From Rhyacophila brunnea (Eukaryota > Arthropoda > Insecta > Trichoptera > Rhyacophilidae), in NCBI GenBank assembly GCA_022495005.1, contig JAGYXB010001002.1:806001-870000 (forward strand): a stretch of 64,000 nucleotides of DNA. Reading direction: 5' to 3'. Position numbers and translations under genes: made by a program. The stretch's first letter is position 1, and every line of letters starts with the position of its first letter. Of this stretch, positions 34,086 through 45,615 are shown piece after piece. The notes under the pieces are model-generated. The model saw only the letters and a program-made list of their open reading frames with translations, was not told the DNA's origin and did not search any database.

Positions 34086-34509
34086 CAAATCGTCTTTCCA
34101 TAATTATCTATCCTCCCCTATATCTACCAATGGAGAGTTTAATATTATCATGTTTCCTGCGTCCTTCAATCATTCGTCGAATAATTAAATCAATTCTTGA
34201 CCTTTAAGAAATTATGAAAAAAAAACATCCGAACGGAATTTAGTCCTTCACGCAACTCCCGTGAGAAACAATCTCAATAATTACTATGCGTCTCATTCAC
34301 GATAAGTCGTGTCTTTGCCCATACACAAGGAGAAGTTTGTTTCATCGGTTTGATAATGGTGAATAATTTGACTACGAAATACATACATGAAATGCTTATC
34401 AAATAGCGATATTATTGACTATCGAGTTTGTGTTTTAAATTAAGGTAGGTATCAGTAATTACTATCCGACGCGCGGATCACTCCAAATGTTTAGTTATAA
34501 CGTACTTGC
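34086..34509. other. Non-coding stretch, nothing recognised
   Basis: No gene. Confidence 0.45.
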
Positions 34510-35360
34510 ACTTGCTTCTTCTTCTTGGTCGTGCACTCATGGCTGAGGATCGTGACCACATTTAAATTTCGCCATCCTTTGAGCGACCAAGACTTTCCAT
34601 CCTTCTCGATCTTCCGCTTCTCTCAGGGCAGAATGGATGCCCCCAGTCAGCTCTTTCACTTGGTCGCTCCATCGCGCAGACGCTCTTCCTCTGCTTCGCC
34701 TTCCCTGGAGGCTGCCCAAAACTACCAGTTTCTCCAAGTTGTCCGGTCCGCGCCTGACAATATGTCCAAAAAACTGCAGAATTCTTCTCAGACATATCGT
34801 CGTGACCCGTTCCTTTATCTTCAGTCTCTGGATGATTGACTGGTTCGTCCTGTACCCCTTCCAAGAAATGCGAAGCATTTGGCGCCAACACCACATCTCA
34901 AAGGCATCAATTGCCTTCCGTTCGCTTGCCTTCAGGGTCCACGACTCGACTTCGTATAGAAATATCGAGAACACTAATGTTTGCACAAGCATCATTTTTG
35001 TGGCAGTCGAAATTCCCCGATCCTTCCATATAGTGGTAAGGCATGTCATCGCATTTTTTGCAATCTGTGTGCGCCTTCTTATTTCCGCTTCGCATCCGCC
35101 CTTTCCACTGATGGTTGATCCAAGATATACAAACTCGTCAACTGTTTTGAGGTTTTGGAGTGTACTTGGTGTTAGTAGAAGGTTGGCCCGATCAACAACC
35201 ATTAACTTGGTCTTATTCCTATTAATAAGGAGGCCGTATTTGCGACTCTCTTCCTCTACCCGGCGTAGCAGCTCTGTGAGTTCTCTTTCATCAGCAGCGA
35301 TTAGTGTGGTATCATCTGCGAATCTTAAGTTGCACTTGCTAGTGGGTATATAACATCTGA
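34510..35360 (-). pseudogene. Non-LTR retrotransposon reverse transcriptase, 5'-truncated
   Basis: An uninterrupted minus-strand frame of about 270 codons with stop at 34537. Upstream of the first Met (35202) it already encodes CNLRFADDTTLIAADERELT; FADD is the catalytic core of the reverse-transcriptase palm. It continues through LINRNKTKLMV, DEFVYLGSTISGKGGCEAEI, the thumb region and CWRQMLRISWKGYRTNQSII, and ends with the LINE tail pattern (GHIVRR, GRRSRGRASARWSDQVKELT). A T/C-rich tract (34510-34530) is the A/G-rich LINE 3' end seen from the other strand. The endonuclease and most of the RT are missing. The long open frame suggests a fairly young copy. Plus-strand frames here are mirror artefacts. 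Confidence 0.92.
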
Positions 35361-35361
35361 G

Positions 35362-35450
35362 ATGTTTTCAAATTATGTACTCGTATTCGTATATTCAATA
35401 TATGGAATTCTACATTCTAAAATCTTATCTATTATTCATTGAATAAAAGA
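35362..35450 (+). mobile_element. SINE2 tail fragment abutting the LINE truncation
   Basis: TTTTCAAATTATGTACTCGT, GTATATTCAATATATGG, TTCTACATTCTAAAATCTTA and TTATTCATTGAATAAAA follow the SINE2 body. It starts exactly where the LINE reading frame loses family resemblance. Confidence 0.55.
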
Positions 35451-36227
35451 AATGGTTTATTAAAAGTAATATTATAATGTATAGTTCAAAAATACAGCGA
35501 TATACACAATAAATTACTACGAAAATTTATTTCCACAAGCAGCTTGCTAATTTATTCTCTTACAAATACGATCCACGTAAACCTAAACATAAACCTAACA
35601 TTCACTTCTCAATTAAAGCAAATACAATGACATATAAAGCCATTCACACACGATTACATAATAAGTAATAACATTTAAAAAATATTCAAGTTTTCATTTC
35701 ATTGCATTTAATAAGATTCCTTAACTTTTTAAATCCATTTTTTGGAATACTAAATTGTTACGTTTTTTTTATTTCCATAATGGACCTACGTCAACTTTAA
35801 TATAGACATATTTGTTATATTATTTGGGTGAGGCAGTGTGAAAAATGAAATAAGAACACTCGCCTTTAGCCATCACATATAAACACTCAATTTCTCTTTC
35901 GTTGTGAAAATTATAAGTTTTGGTCTTTTTTGGGCAGTAATAATCATCAAATAAACATGTGTATAGTAAATGTCCATCTCATATCTACATACAACAAATT
36001 CAGACATAAAAAACCTATCCTAAGTATGATTTAATAAACTATTTTTTTATTCAACGAATTATTAGCAAGTGCAAGTACATTCTAACTAAGAGATCCTGAA
36101 ACAGGTAAGTAATTGAGGTAGTATTATACTTTGATTTCAAATACAAAAGCAGATTACCAAAAAGTAACGCAATTTAGAAATCGCTTCAGATATCTGGTAT
36201 TTTAATTACCATTAGTTAATTTTGCTG
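35451..36227. other. Non-coding stretch with another SINE2 tail scrap
   Basis: TTTTTATTCAACGAATTATT then AGCAAG at 36046-36071 is a minus-strand SINE2 tail scrap. Nothing else recognised. Confidence 0.4.
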
Positions 36228-36340
36228 CAATTAGATACGGCGCATATAGCTTCGTGGTTAGGCACATGAATACGAATCCCAGGGAGCGCAGGTTCGAATT
36301 CTGCTGGGTATCATTTTCAAATGATGTATGATCAAGTATA
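36228..36340 (+). mobile_element. SINE2 head
   Basis: ATATAGCTTCGTGGTTAGGC as A-box region, GCGCAGGTTCGAATTCTGC as B-box, TGGGTATCATTTTCAAATGA then TGTATGATCAA as start of the body. The best-preserved SINE2 head on the plus strand. Acceptor pairing is poor, so it is not a tRNA gene. Confidence 0.6.
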
Positions 36341-37399
36341 ATTGTCCAGTCTCGATTATGCAGAACTATGAAACACCATTTTGATCAAGTGGAACGGCTT
36401 GGTTTTCTTGCCACTTTCAAAATAAGTTGCTCAAACTCAAACGCTACATTCATAATAACTGGATAGCTGTTTTTTTTAAATTGTGTCCTTTAAATTTTTT
36501 AAATTGTTAAATATCTAGTGACCAGCTTACTATAAACACATACCTAAGTGTTTTTTTTACTCCCTCCACTGTATGGGTTCTTGAATAACCATGTTTGATT
36601 GAATAATGCCTTCTGTGAGTGTGTCCATATTCTGGGACTATCACTTGATCATTAATTTGCTTTGTATCTCATATTCATCAGTCAGTCGACTTAAAAAAAC
36701 ACGAGCGAATCATATTTTATAAGAGATCCCACGATAAATCTGCAATGGTGTGTTTTTTATCAGAATAATATCGAGGGTTTTATTTTTCGTCAATCATATT
36801 AAGTTGGTAGGTATGAGAAAGAATTCGAAGATGTTTTCGCTTTTAGCCAAATAAATCGTGAATTCGTGAATACTTAATCGTGTGAACACGAAGGGTCGCA
36901 TGCATTTCTCTATAATTCGTTTCAAATCGGTAGCCACTATTACATAGTTACATAAAAATGCATTGGTTATTAAAATTCCTTTTCGAAAAAAACCGCCTAT
37001 AATATAATCATTGTATCTTGTTTCTTGGCTTTAATAACATAAAATGAGCTTTGACCTTATTCAATATTTGAGGATCTATTGTCAAAAGCCTATACCCAAG
37101 TCCACAATTTCATACTATAGTTGTAGTAAAATGACGTTGATGAGTAATTGTTTGGTTTTAAGTTAGTTTCTTCCATTGTTTTTTATCAGAAAAATCATTC
37201 ATATTATATTTTATTAATTTCTTTTATTTTGTTAACTGTCATTCATGGTGGAACTGCATTGTATTGTTGTTTTTATTTAATAAAAACAACAATTATATTT
37301 TATTATCGAATTTATTTTTTTAGCTTCTTAAGAATTACAGATAAAATTAATAAATGATAAAATTGCACAAGACATCAAATTACTTTTGATTTTATAATA
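36341..37399. other. Non-coding stretch, nothing recognised
   Basis: AT-rich, no gene. The 69-codon frame at 37148-37357 is low-complexity hydrophobic AT sequence. Confidence 0.45.
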
Positions 37400-37790
37400 T
37401 TACCGATCCAAAATAGTGCACACTTTTTCATACATACTTATTTTTTTTTCATTGAATTAAGAATGGCGACACAATATGGCGCTGGTTAGTTTTTTTAAAT
37501 TTATTAAGCCCTGTCTAAGCCAAACCACAATAGTTAAAAAATATCATTCGATCTATAAAATATCCAAAATTATATATGATTGTATGGCATAATTTTAGTT
37601 ATTTTATAGATGGACGAATATTTTTTGACTATTATCTATTATGGCTAAGTTTTTACAGGGTTTAAATGAATTTTAAAAACAAATCTACACCATCTGTAAA
37701 GTGTAGTATTGGTTCAATGACTGACAAAATGTATTGTGCACTATTTATGTCGGATCTTAACAGGCTACCTCCACCCTTCGCGACTGTCAT
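37400..37790. mobile_element. hAT-type MITE, family H copy 3 (left end lost)
   Basis: Shares GTGCACACTTTTTCATACAT, GAATTAAGAATGGCGACACA, TTAAGCCCTGTCTAAGCCAA, TCTATAAAATATCC, TTTTTTGACTATTATCTATT and the right end CGGATCTTAACAGGCTACCT then CCACCCTTCGCGACTG with the copy at 54300-54719. The left TIR is absent or decayed. Confidence 0.7.
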
Positions 37791-38333
37791 GTATAATTAA
37801 TTATGATGATATTGACAAATTATATATCTACCTTTGATTCTGAATGTTGTGAATCGTTTTAATGAAACGACTCCGTAGCGATTTAAGTTCATAAAGCCGT
37901 TTTGAAGAATATAATTATGTTTAATTTCCTATAATTATCCCTACGGCTCATATTAATTCATATGGTGCCAGTGATGAGTGTAGAATAACATTAACTACCA
38001 CCGCAATTAAAATTTTAATTTTAAAACTTAAAGAGTATATTAAATCTTATTATTTTGTAGCAATTAGAGGGCACACGTGCCTATCGTGTATGCGTGTTCC
38101 AAAGTCGTAAATTAAACACAAATTGATGATGGTTTTCCGTGTCTACAGTGTACCCTCAGACAACACATCTTTGTTATTTTTGTTCCTTGTTGGAAGTACC
38201 TAATGAATTAACTAAGTACTTTTAGTGCTTTGAATAGCGGTGACCATAAAAGCGACACGATATTTTTGTTGGTACATACCGCAGAATATGTGGATAAGAT
38301 AGAAATATTAAATCCAGCTACCATGTGCCAGGG
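37791..38333. other. Non-coding stretch, nothing recognised
   Basis: No gene. Confidence 0.45.
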
Positions 38334-38910
38334 TAGAGTTGGGTTTCGGGAATTCTCGAGAAATTTTCGAGATTTTCCATCCCGAATCTCGAGAATTGAA
38401 ATTTTTAACATTTCTTTATTATCAAATATTAATTGAAAAAAACGATTTTCTATACGAACGAAATCTAAATTCTATAAGTGGACAGGAAACACAAAACGTT
38501 CAAAGACTGATCGGGGCATTTAAGACAATTAAGCCAACGTCGACTCAAAATGAGCGAAATTTTTGCAACATCAGGGAATTTTGTGTCTCAAAAGCGTACG
38601 CGATTGTCAGACGCAGCGATTACGAGTCTGTGTTTTTTGAAATTCTATTTTAATAAGTAATGTTTTGAATTGTTTTTGTTTTTTTACTTCTATTTTGTTT
38701 GTCTTCTTACATAAATAAAAAAAAACATATTTTTTTTGGAATTTGTCTGTTTTTACACTGGTTTTAGGATTTTTACAGGTTTTTTTTAAATTCCCCGATA
38801 TCTCGAGACTTCTTTTCTGGAAATCCTGAATCTCGAGAATTCAAAATTTCATCATTTCGGGAAATCCCGAATCTCGAGATTGAGATTTTCTCAGGAAATA
38901 CCCAACTCTA
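38334..38910 (+). mobile_element. Internally deleted hAT transposon (577 bp)
   Basis: TAGAGTTGGGTTTCGGGAAT at the left and GGAAATACCCAACTCTA at the right are inverted repeats, with subterminal palindromic CTCGAGA boxes repeated on both sides. Target duplication TGCCAGGG (38326-38333) and TACCAGGG (38911-38918), 7/8. It keeps the 3' end of the transposase gene, so it is a direct deletion derivative of an autonomous hAT and not an anonymous MITE. Confidence 0.9.
38520..38660 (+). pseudogene. hAT transposase C-terminal remnant (dimerisation domain)
   Basis: One frame gives TIKPTSTQNERNF, the start of the conserved hAT C-terminal dimerisation domain (family pattern IKPTSxxxERxFS). A one-base frameshift near 38560 moves the rest to another frame: GNFVSQKRTRLSDAAITSLC followed by FLKFYFNK and TAA at 38658-38660, matching the family's FVSK-R-RLSD-AI--LCFL-SYF ending. 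The DDE catalytic region is missing. Identification rests on the pattern alone but is specific. Confidence 0.85.
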
Positions 38911-39116
38911 TACCAGGGCAGCCAGTTTTCGTTAACGACTAATTAATAACAATCAGGTCATAAATACAAGAAATAAAAAGCCCGCCTGAATATTCTCAAT
39001 TAGGTATTATCAATATTGTATGGACGTTTCGTTTACTACCTTACATGCTTTTCCCGTATGCCATGGCGTAATGAACGTTCCCAGGAGCAATTTCCCAAGA
39101 CCTTGATTGGCGTGCA
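38911..39116. other. Short non-coding gap
   Basis: No feature seen. Confidence 0.4.
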
Positions 39117-39383
39117 TTAGTAACTAGTGTGCGTGATTTCTGCTTCGATATAATCTATTACGGTCAATTCTCGATGAGAAAAGACCTTCTCGCATGCAGT
39201 AAAATGCTGCAAACTTTTTAAAGGCTGAGAAATTGTACCAAGTCGCAATGGCCGAACGGTCCATCTGACGGTCGGTTTTTCAACCGACATATGGGGACAC
39301 TCCCAGAGGATGTGATCGGCATTCTGGAGTTCGCCACATAAGCAAATCGGAGATTCTATTAGGCCAAGCTGATAGAGCTGGAG
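39117..39383 (-). pseudogene. LINE ORF2 C-terminus with CCHC-type finger
   Basis: A minus-strand frame of 89 codons, bounded upstream by TGA (39384-39386) and ending at TAA (39117-39119), reads LQLYQLGLIESPICLCGELQ then NADHILWECPHMS. The spacing CLCG-x6-H-x4-C fits the C-terminal zinc-finger-like motif (P-CxCG...HILWECP) of Jockey, I and R1 clade LINEs downstream of the RT domain. The remainder (TACEKVFSHREL...) resembles the protein end. Third LINE lineage in the window. Confidence 0.82.
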
Positions 39384-39479
39384 TCAATCTGGTTATCTCC
39401 ATGCGCCACTTTATAATTAAAAAAAAAACAAATGCGTTTGTCTGCCCTTGGAACCTTACTAACTTTCTTTAATGCCTAT

Positions 39480-39620
39480 TGTGATGCATATGTAAGTATT
39501 GAAAATAACATATTCTATAACAAATGCTTAAGTTTATCACATATTTCTGCCTCTTCTGGGTGAGGCTATAAAAAGCAACCCATTTCCATTATTTTTGTAT
39601 TCCCTGGTAATACATCTCAT
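39480..39620 (+). repeat. Repeat family F right-half fragment
   Basis: TATTGAAAATAACATATTCT, TGCTTAAGTTTATCACATAT, TTCTGCCTCTTCTGGGTGAG and TTCCCTGGTAA. Same order as 29690-29880, with a diverged middle resembling the 43003 copy. Confidence 0.5.
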
Positions 39621-41964
39621 AAAGTAAACTCCTGATTACAAAGATCATAGCAAGAGTTGCTAATGGTCATAGATGTACGTAGGTACATACCTATGTACCT
39701 ATTGTTTTTCAATTTACAATGTACATATCCATTGTATGCTTGATTTTCAAAAAGCGATACGTTGGGGTCTAGGTTAGAGAATCAGCCAAAAAAATTCGTA
39801 ACTATATTTTTAAAAACGTTTATTTAAAAATAATTTAATTGAATGTATAATACAATTTTTAAAACCACGTTCGCTCTTAAATGAGCCGGTTATGCGGTTA
39901 AATTATGCGGGTTGTACATATTAATAGACCTTTTAACGAGGAATGATTGTTAACCGTTTGCCAAACTCATTGGGTGCTTCCGCTGGATCAAACACACATT
40001 GAAAAACACATCATATATAATAGTCACGCCGGCCAACGTGGGTTCAAAATTACACTATACCACTTACACATAAATTATATAATAACGGTATACATTTACA
40101 CTAGATACTAGAATATTTCTAGATTTATGAAAAAATTGATACTTTGTTGAGGCCATTAATGTCTTGACTATAACTATAACTGAATTATAATAGAATTTTA
40201 AAAAATAACCTGATTTTTTAATTGACCACATATAATATTATTATACATACTTTCTTATCGAATAATGGCAAGGTAGAGTCGGGTGTAATAATTAAAAGCA
40301 AATTATTATATAGTCAGTCACACTGCCCAATGGTCACATTAATATCTGATGGAATTTAATCTACAAACAACAAATTGTTAGATTTTTTGCACCTTACCCT
40401 CCAGGGATTCCCACACTCATCTCGTGTAAAGACGAATTTTTGTTTTTCTCGAGAGAAATCATTGAAAAAAGTTTTCCCATACCGAAAAAATCCGTTTAAC
40501 AAAATATTATTTCACTTGGAACAGATTAAGAATATTTTTTTGTCCAAAGTTAGTTTTTCATGGCCAGAGATCATAATACACAATCATTTTCTCATACATT
40601 GTTATGTTTAAGTCGTTTAAAATCAATGATAATTAATATACTATAGTTTGTGAAAATTAAATTGAATTTCTAAAATATAATATATGTTTCTGAACTACAT
40701 AATGAAAAATACATTATTTTTATTTTACAGCGATATAATACACTAATATGAAATCTATTTCACATGACAGAATCTCATTTAATATACATTATAAAATACT
40801 GTAAAATATTTATTATACCTCATATTAACTTTTACGATATAATCATAAATATTCAATAAGTAACAAAAATAAACATTGCTAATAATTGTCTCTTAATTGG
40901 TGATTGTCATCCTTTAGAGTTAGTATTTAGATATTATCCCGTTACCGGGATTATTAATTAAATGTAGCCCATTTTTCAGAGCTTTAAATATAAATTAATG
41001 ACTTTTTGATAACCATGTTTGAAAACATAAAAACGCTATGCATAATATTATGTGATTTTTTTATATTATGTAGGTACATATATTTCACATTCAGTCCACA
41101 AGTTTTCATTATGATTCAGCAGTACATAGTTTAATAGTATTATTTTGTATTTTTCCAACCCTGTAATCCTGTTTAAAATTCACAGATCGGTATGTCAAGA
41201 TATCAATGAACCTTCTATAAAGTATCATTTTTATTATATTATCAAAAATGAATAATTTTTATGATATTTTTAAGAAAGAAAAAAACCATATATTAATATT
41301 CATTAAACTATCCGATCAATTACATTTAAATAATGAGAAAATAATATAAAGCGTAATTTTAATAATATGTTATTTGAAATAATTTCATTATTGTAGCTAA
41401 TTCCGGGTTTGAATTGAAAATAAAAAATCAGGCGATTGCAAACTCTAGTCAAAATCTTCAACATCGGAATGATTTAAGCAAATTGTTAAACGATTTTGAT
41501 TGGCATCTTAAAAATAAAAGTTCATACAAATCATTTAAACTTCACGTAGCCAAACAATCAACGACCTGATGCCGGAGTCATTTTAACAACTACTGAGGAG
41601 TAGATGGTGTCAATCATCAATTTTTTTTTGATATCATGATAGTACTCTGTCATAATCTAACAAATTTTCAAAAGGATCCATTTCCACCATATTGCAATCC
41701 AAACGCAATTTGGCTGTAAACTCCTTCATTCGACGCTTCTGCAATAATAATTAGGATAGTTATTAATTCTACATCATTAATTTAATAACAATACTGCTTT
41801 CTTTAAACGCGCCATTTCCAAAATAAATATTATATAATTGACCTTGATGATTCCTGGAATATGTTTCTCTCTTTTGGTGTTATTTTTGTGAATATTATTT
41901 TCTATTTTTTATTTCTTTCTATTAATTTTTGTTATCATTATTCTTTAAATATTTGTACTATTTT
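39621..41964. other. Long non-coding stretch, almost feature-free
   Basis: Apart from the decayed SINE1 at 39930-40060 I see no gene or shared repeat. Very AT-rich, long runs of A and T. Confidence 0.5.
39930..40060 (-). mobile_element. SINE1, strongly diverged
   Basis: GAGGAATGATTGTTAACCGT, ATTGGGTGCTTCCGCTGGAT, AACACACATTGAAAAACACA and ACGTGGGTTCAAAATTACA keep the reversed SINE1 order. Old copy. Confidence 0.45.
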
Positions 41965-42160
41965 TGTAGACCGGGAACACAAAAATAATTGACTTCTAGG
42001 TATGGTTGTAAGAAGGTATAAATCTCATGTGTGGATTAATATGAAATAAACTTAAAAACGTGTTAAAGAAGATGTTTGTTTTCAATAGTAACGTCTGTAT
42101 CATATTAAGCTTTAAATTTTATCACGTTAACAAAGCGCACATTCAATGTTGGAAATATTT
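41965..42160 (-). repeat. Repeat family F fragment, reverse
   Basis: ACCGGGAACACAAAAATAAT, TAAATCTCATGTGTGGATTA, GAAATAAACTTAAAAACGTG, TAGTAACGTCTGTATCATAT and AAGCGCACATTCAATGTTGG are reversed family F landmarks, close to the 43003 copy. Confidence 0.5.
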
Positions 42161-43002
42161 TAGAAAATTCAAGCGGGTTTTGTATTTCTTGTGTTTTATG
42201 GCCCGACCGTCACTAAGTTGTAAACAAAATGTGGCTTCAAATATTATGCTTTACATATTATTAATCTTTTCTTTTGTGGTAGCATACTTGGGCGTACTTC
42301 GGGAGACTTCAATCTTGGATTCTCCAGAACCAATCTGAGTCATAACAAAATGCTGATGCTTCAAAACCAGACGTAGGTTCCCGTGATACGCCCAATCAAG
42401 ATCATGTGTGGTGACAGGTGCTTAAAAACTACCGGTTTGCATTTTTGTTCACTTCAGCCATTCAAAATTCGACACGACTGTGGACGTGAAATCATGCCTG
42501 ACTTTAGTTTCATATCCATGTAAGGCCTAACTGAGATCTAGGGCCCATTACCTGGCACCATATTGGGAAGACAGTAAGTGTTTGTATCCACCGGCGATGT
42601 TTCTATTGCTTACCGCTTACCGCTAACTAATAATTATTTTCCACAATCAATCGTCTGAGTTACCGAAATACCGGTCGATAATTATTTCTCGACGCCTTCA
42701 CAAATACCGATCCGGTGAGTTCTATTGATTAAAGCACATCACTATTTTTTTAGTTTTGTCTTCGCACGTTCGTTAAAAATAAAAATCGATTCAAATAAAA
42801 TTAAAAAAAATAACTATAAAAAGAACGATCCTTATATATTATTTATGTTATGGCATTTGGAATTGTTTAGCAATCGCACGAATAAAAAAAATATGAAATG
42901 GTTTGGTCAAAAGGAACATAATATGAAAATGTATTTTAACCAGTGCTTTAAAAAATCACCCATATTTTTGGAGGCTAGGTTCCGGGTTCGGATCCAATAA
43001 GA
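42161..43002. other. Non-coding stretch, nothing recognised
   Basis: Slightly GC-richer at 42330-42620 with no recognisable domain in any frame. Confidence 0.4.
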
Positions 43003-43146
43003 GGAACACAAAAATAATGGGGAGAGGGTTGCCTTCTGGGTGAAGGTGTAATAAGGCTTAAATTTCGAGTGTGGATAAATGTGGGATAAACTTAAACACG
43101 AATTATTTTAAATAGTTACGTCTGAATTATAATATGCATTAAAGTG

Positions 43147-43188
<42 letters not shown>

Positions 43189-43230
43189 GACGTCTAAACG
43201 AAACGCGCAATCAATATTGATAATTTTTGA
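43003..43230 (-). repeat. Repeat family F fragment with (CAT)14 microsatellite
   Basis: GAACACAAAAATAATGGGGA, TAAATTTCGAGTGTGGATAA, GGGATAAACTTAAACACGAA, GACGTCTAAACGAAACGCGC and AATCAATATTGA. A perfect 42-bp (CAT)14 run at 43147-43188 lies inside it. Confidence 0.55.
43147..43188. repeat. (CAT)14 microsatellite
   Basis: Fourteen uninterrupted CAT units. Confidence 0.95.
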
Positions 43231-43373
43231 GGATACTTGATATTACTTATAATATAATATAATCAATAATCACAATAAAACGAGTCCGACTCCAAAGCCT
43301 TGGTCCGTGACAACTAAATTTCACATTCTATCTTACTCCGTTTTGTGGTTCTAATATAACAAAATACATTTCT

Positions 43374-43569
43374 ACGAAAAATAGTTGTTAGCCATTCACC
43401 CTACCCATTGGGTAATTGTACTGAATCAAATACACAACAAAATAATAATTTATTGATTGATATTATCATGCAGTTTTTCGACCAGACGCGGATTCGAACT
43501 CATTACCCACGGCTTCATAATATATTTAAACAAAGACGGTCGGCGCTCTACCCAACTGCGCCAACGTAT
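43374..43569 (-). mobile_element. SINE1-like copy with a strong tRNA head
   Basis: On the minus strand the head is TTGGCGCAGTTGGGTAGAGC, an excellent A-box, and GAGTTCGAATCCGCGTCTGG, an intact B-box. The body follows in decayed form (TTGATTCAGTACAATTACCC, AATGGCTAACAACTATTTTT). The spacing between boxes is expanded by an AT-rich insertion (TTTAAATATATTATG). The pol III boxes are the best conserved of the family, but the cloverleaf does not close. Confidence 0.6.
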
Positions 43570-44479
43570 ACCTATAAGGTAAGGTAGGTATATTTTGTTT
43601 ATAATATTTTTCTAGGTGATCAGAAAATTCCGCACACAAGACATGACATATAGAAAAGAAAAAAATACAAAAAATTGTGTTTTCTGAATTTAGAAATCTG
43701 AGTTTTTTATGTGCGTAATTTTCTGGGCAGAATTACACACGCGTTCCAAATAACTGTATGTAGCTCCTGAGCCGCAAGTTGCCAAACCCTGGTATAGCCG
43801 AATGTAATGGTATAATTTTAGATAAGTAACAAGAAAAATATTCAAACATTTTTTTATATTAATTATTATAAAACATTCACATTTTGGAACGCAAATGTCT
43901 TGGTTTGCGTGATTGGATAGTGCTGTTTTTGTTATTATGCCAATTTAAAGAGGATTATCATTTTTTTTCCAAAATGAATGGCGATTGTAAACTCATACCA
44001 TTAATATTTATCTTCCGTAAAATTTCTCGTTACTAATCCCTGTTTCAACTTTTTACATGTATTAAAAATTTACCTGCATAGTTAGTAAATTAATAATTAA
44101 TACGTGTATACCTACTGCATTATAATTACTTTCAATATGTCTTCCTATAAAATGGCGGATGTAGTGACTTGTGAACTTTATTTTTACATGTTATGAGGTG
44201 CTTTTAAATTCAATTAAACAGGTTTTAACTTTATATGCGTTTTTTTAATTATATACCTCATGGATCCGGTAGTATTTTTGTGGTAATAATAATTGATGAT
44301 TAATTAAAAAAAATGTTTGAATTTACCACAACTAAGATTATTGCGACGACAGAGAGTTAATATATTAGTATTATTTTAGTTTAGGTAAGTAAGTATTTAG
44401 TGAGTTGTATGAGCGAAAGCTAAGTGGGGGGATATAAAATAAACGTCATACGTTATGAAAAAAACATAGTGACTGTGTA
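43570..44479. other. Non-coding stretch with a solitary hAT right end
   Basis: CCTGAGCCGCAAGTTGCCAA then ACCCTG at 43767-43792 is a typical hAT (Charlie-like) right end; no partner found. Otherwise nothing recognised. Confidence 0.45.
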
Positions 44480-45615
44480 CCTACTAGTAGAGTTATAAAT
44501 ATTATAGTAGGTACACGTAACATGTATAACATTTACATGTGTACCTACTATAGTTATAATACGCGTACAAAGTTATGAAGTGGCAACTCTACTATAAGTA
44601 TAGTAGGTACGCGGAACATTTATAACATCAAAACATTTATATGCGTAATATAATAATAATTATAGTAGGTATGCGTATAAAGTTAAAAAGTGGCAGCTCT
44701 ATTATAGTACGCATGCAAATGTTACAAATGTTATAAATTTTACGTGTACAATAAATTATTGTAAGTGGCAACTCTATATATTATAATCTTAGTTCGCACA
44801 TAAATACCATAATGTTGCTTTGTCGTAGGTACATGATAGGTACCTATATAATATACTTATTTAAAAAAAATATTTTTTATTTATACACAAAATAATATAT
44901 TTATTCAATTTTTTTTCTTAGTATGAAATGTTCAAATTAAAAATATTTTTCTTTTGCCGTTGTATAATGGTATGTACAAAAATATACGAAAATTGTAGTA
45001 GAGTTGCCACGTTATACTACGCATGTATATATTTTTTATTTATACACAAAATAATATATTTATTCAATTTTTTTTCTTAGTATGAAATGTTCAAATTAAA
45101 AATATTTTTCTTTTGCCGTTGTATAATGGTATGTACAAAAATATACGAAAATTGTAGTAGAGTTGCCACGTTATACTACGCATGTATATATTTTTTATTT
45201 ATACACAAAATAATATATTTATTCAATTTTTTTTCTTAGTATGAAATGTTCAAATTAAAAATATTTTTCTTTTGCCGTTGTATAATGGTATGTACAAAAA
45301 TATACGAAAATTGTAGTAGAGTTGCCACGTTATACTACGCATGTAAATGTTACAAATGTTATAAACGCGTACTATAATTTATTATAAATGTCCAACACTA
45401 TATAGTATAATTATAGTACGCATATAAATACCATAGTTTTGCTTTGTCGTGGATATTATCTATGTAATATATAAAAAAAATTGAACATTTCATACTCAAA
45501 ATATATTTAAAAAAAAAACGTATAACATTATTTGTAACATTTACATGCGTTCTATAATTATTATAGTATGCGTACAAAGTTATGAAGTGGCAACTCTACT
45601 ATAATATTTATAGTA
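44480..45615. repeat. Local duplication array built on a GTGGCAACTCTA module
   Basis: The module ACGCGTACAAAGTTATGAAG then TGGCAACTCTACTATA occurs near 44560 and 45560, with variants near 44670 and 44750 and its inverse AGAGTTGCCACGTTATACTA three times (45002, 45161, 45320). A larger block (AAATGTTACAAATGTTATAA ... CATAAATACCATA...TTGCTTTGTCGT) is repeated 630 bp apart (44715 and 45345). 44503-44549 forms a hairpin (TAGTAGGTACAC...GTGTACCTACTA). No coding potential. Confidence 0.85.
44870..45345. repeat. Three perfect tandem units of 159 bp
   Basis: Units start at 44870, 45029 and 45188, begin ATATTTTTTATTTATACACA and end TACTACGCATGTA. I find no difference among them, even in the run of eight T. 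Each carries GTAGAGTTGCCACGTTATAC. Identity this complete implies very recent amplification, gene conversion or an assembly artefact. Confidence 0.95.

Noticed and set aside
33688..34101. 137-codon minus frame
   Set aside because: It lies across repeat family F, whose other copies have no corresponding open frame and no domain.
34637..35353. 238-codon plus-strand open frame
   Set aside because: It is antisense to the LINE reverse-transcriptase frame, whose minus-strand translation carries FADD and the LINE C-terminal motifs.
42060..42338. 92-codon plus frame
   Set aside because: Covers a reversed family F fragment and AT-rich sequence; no domain.
43480..43569. Possible tRNA gene with intron
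   Set aside because: Strong A- and B-boxes, but no closed cloverleaf and a SINE1-like body downstream.
44870..45345. CRISPR-like array
   Set aside because: Units are 159-bp fully identical tandems without variable spacers, in eukaryotic DNA.
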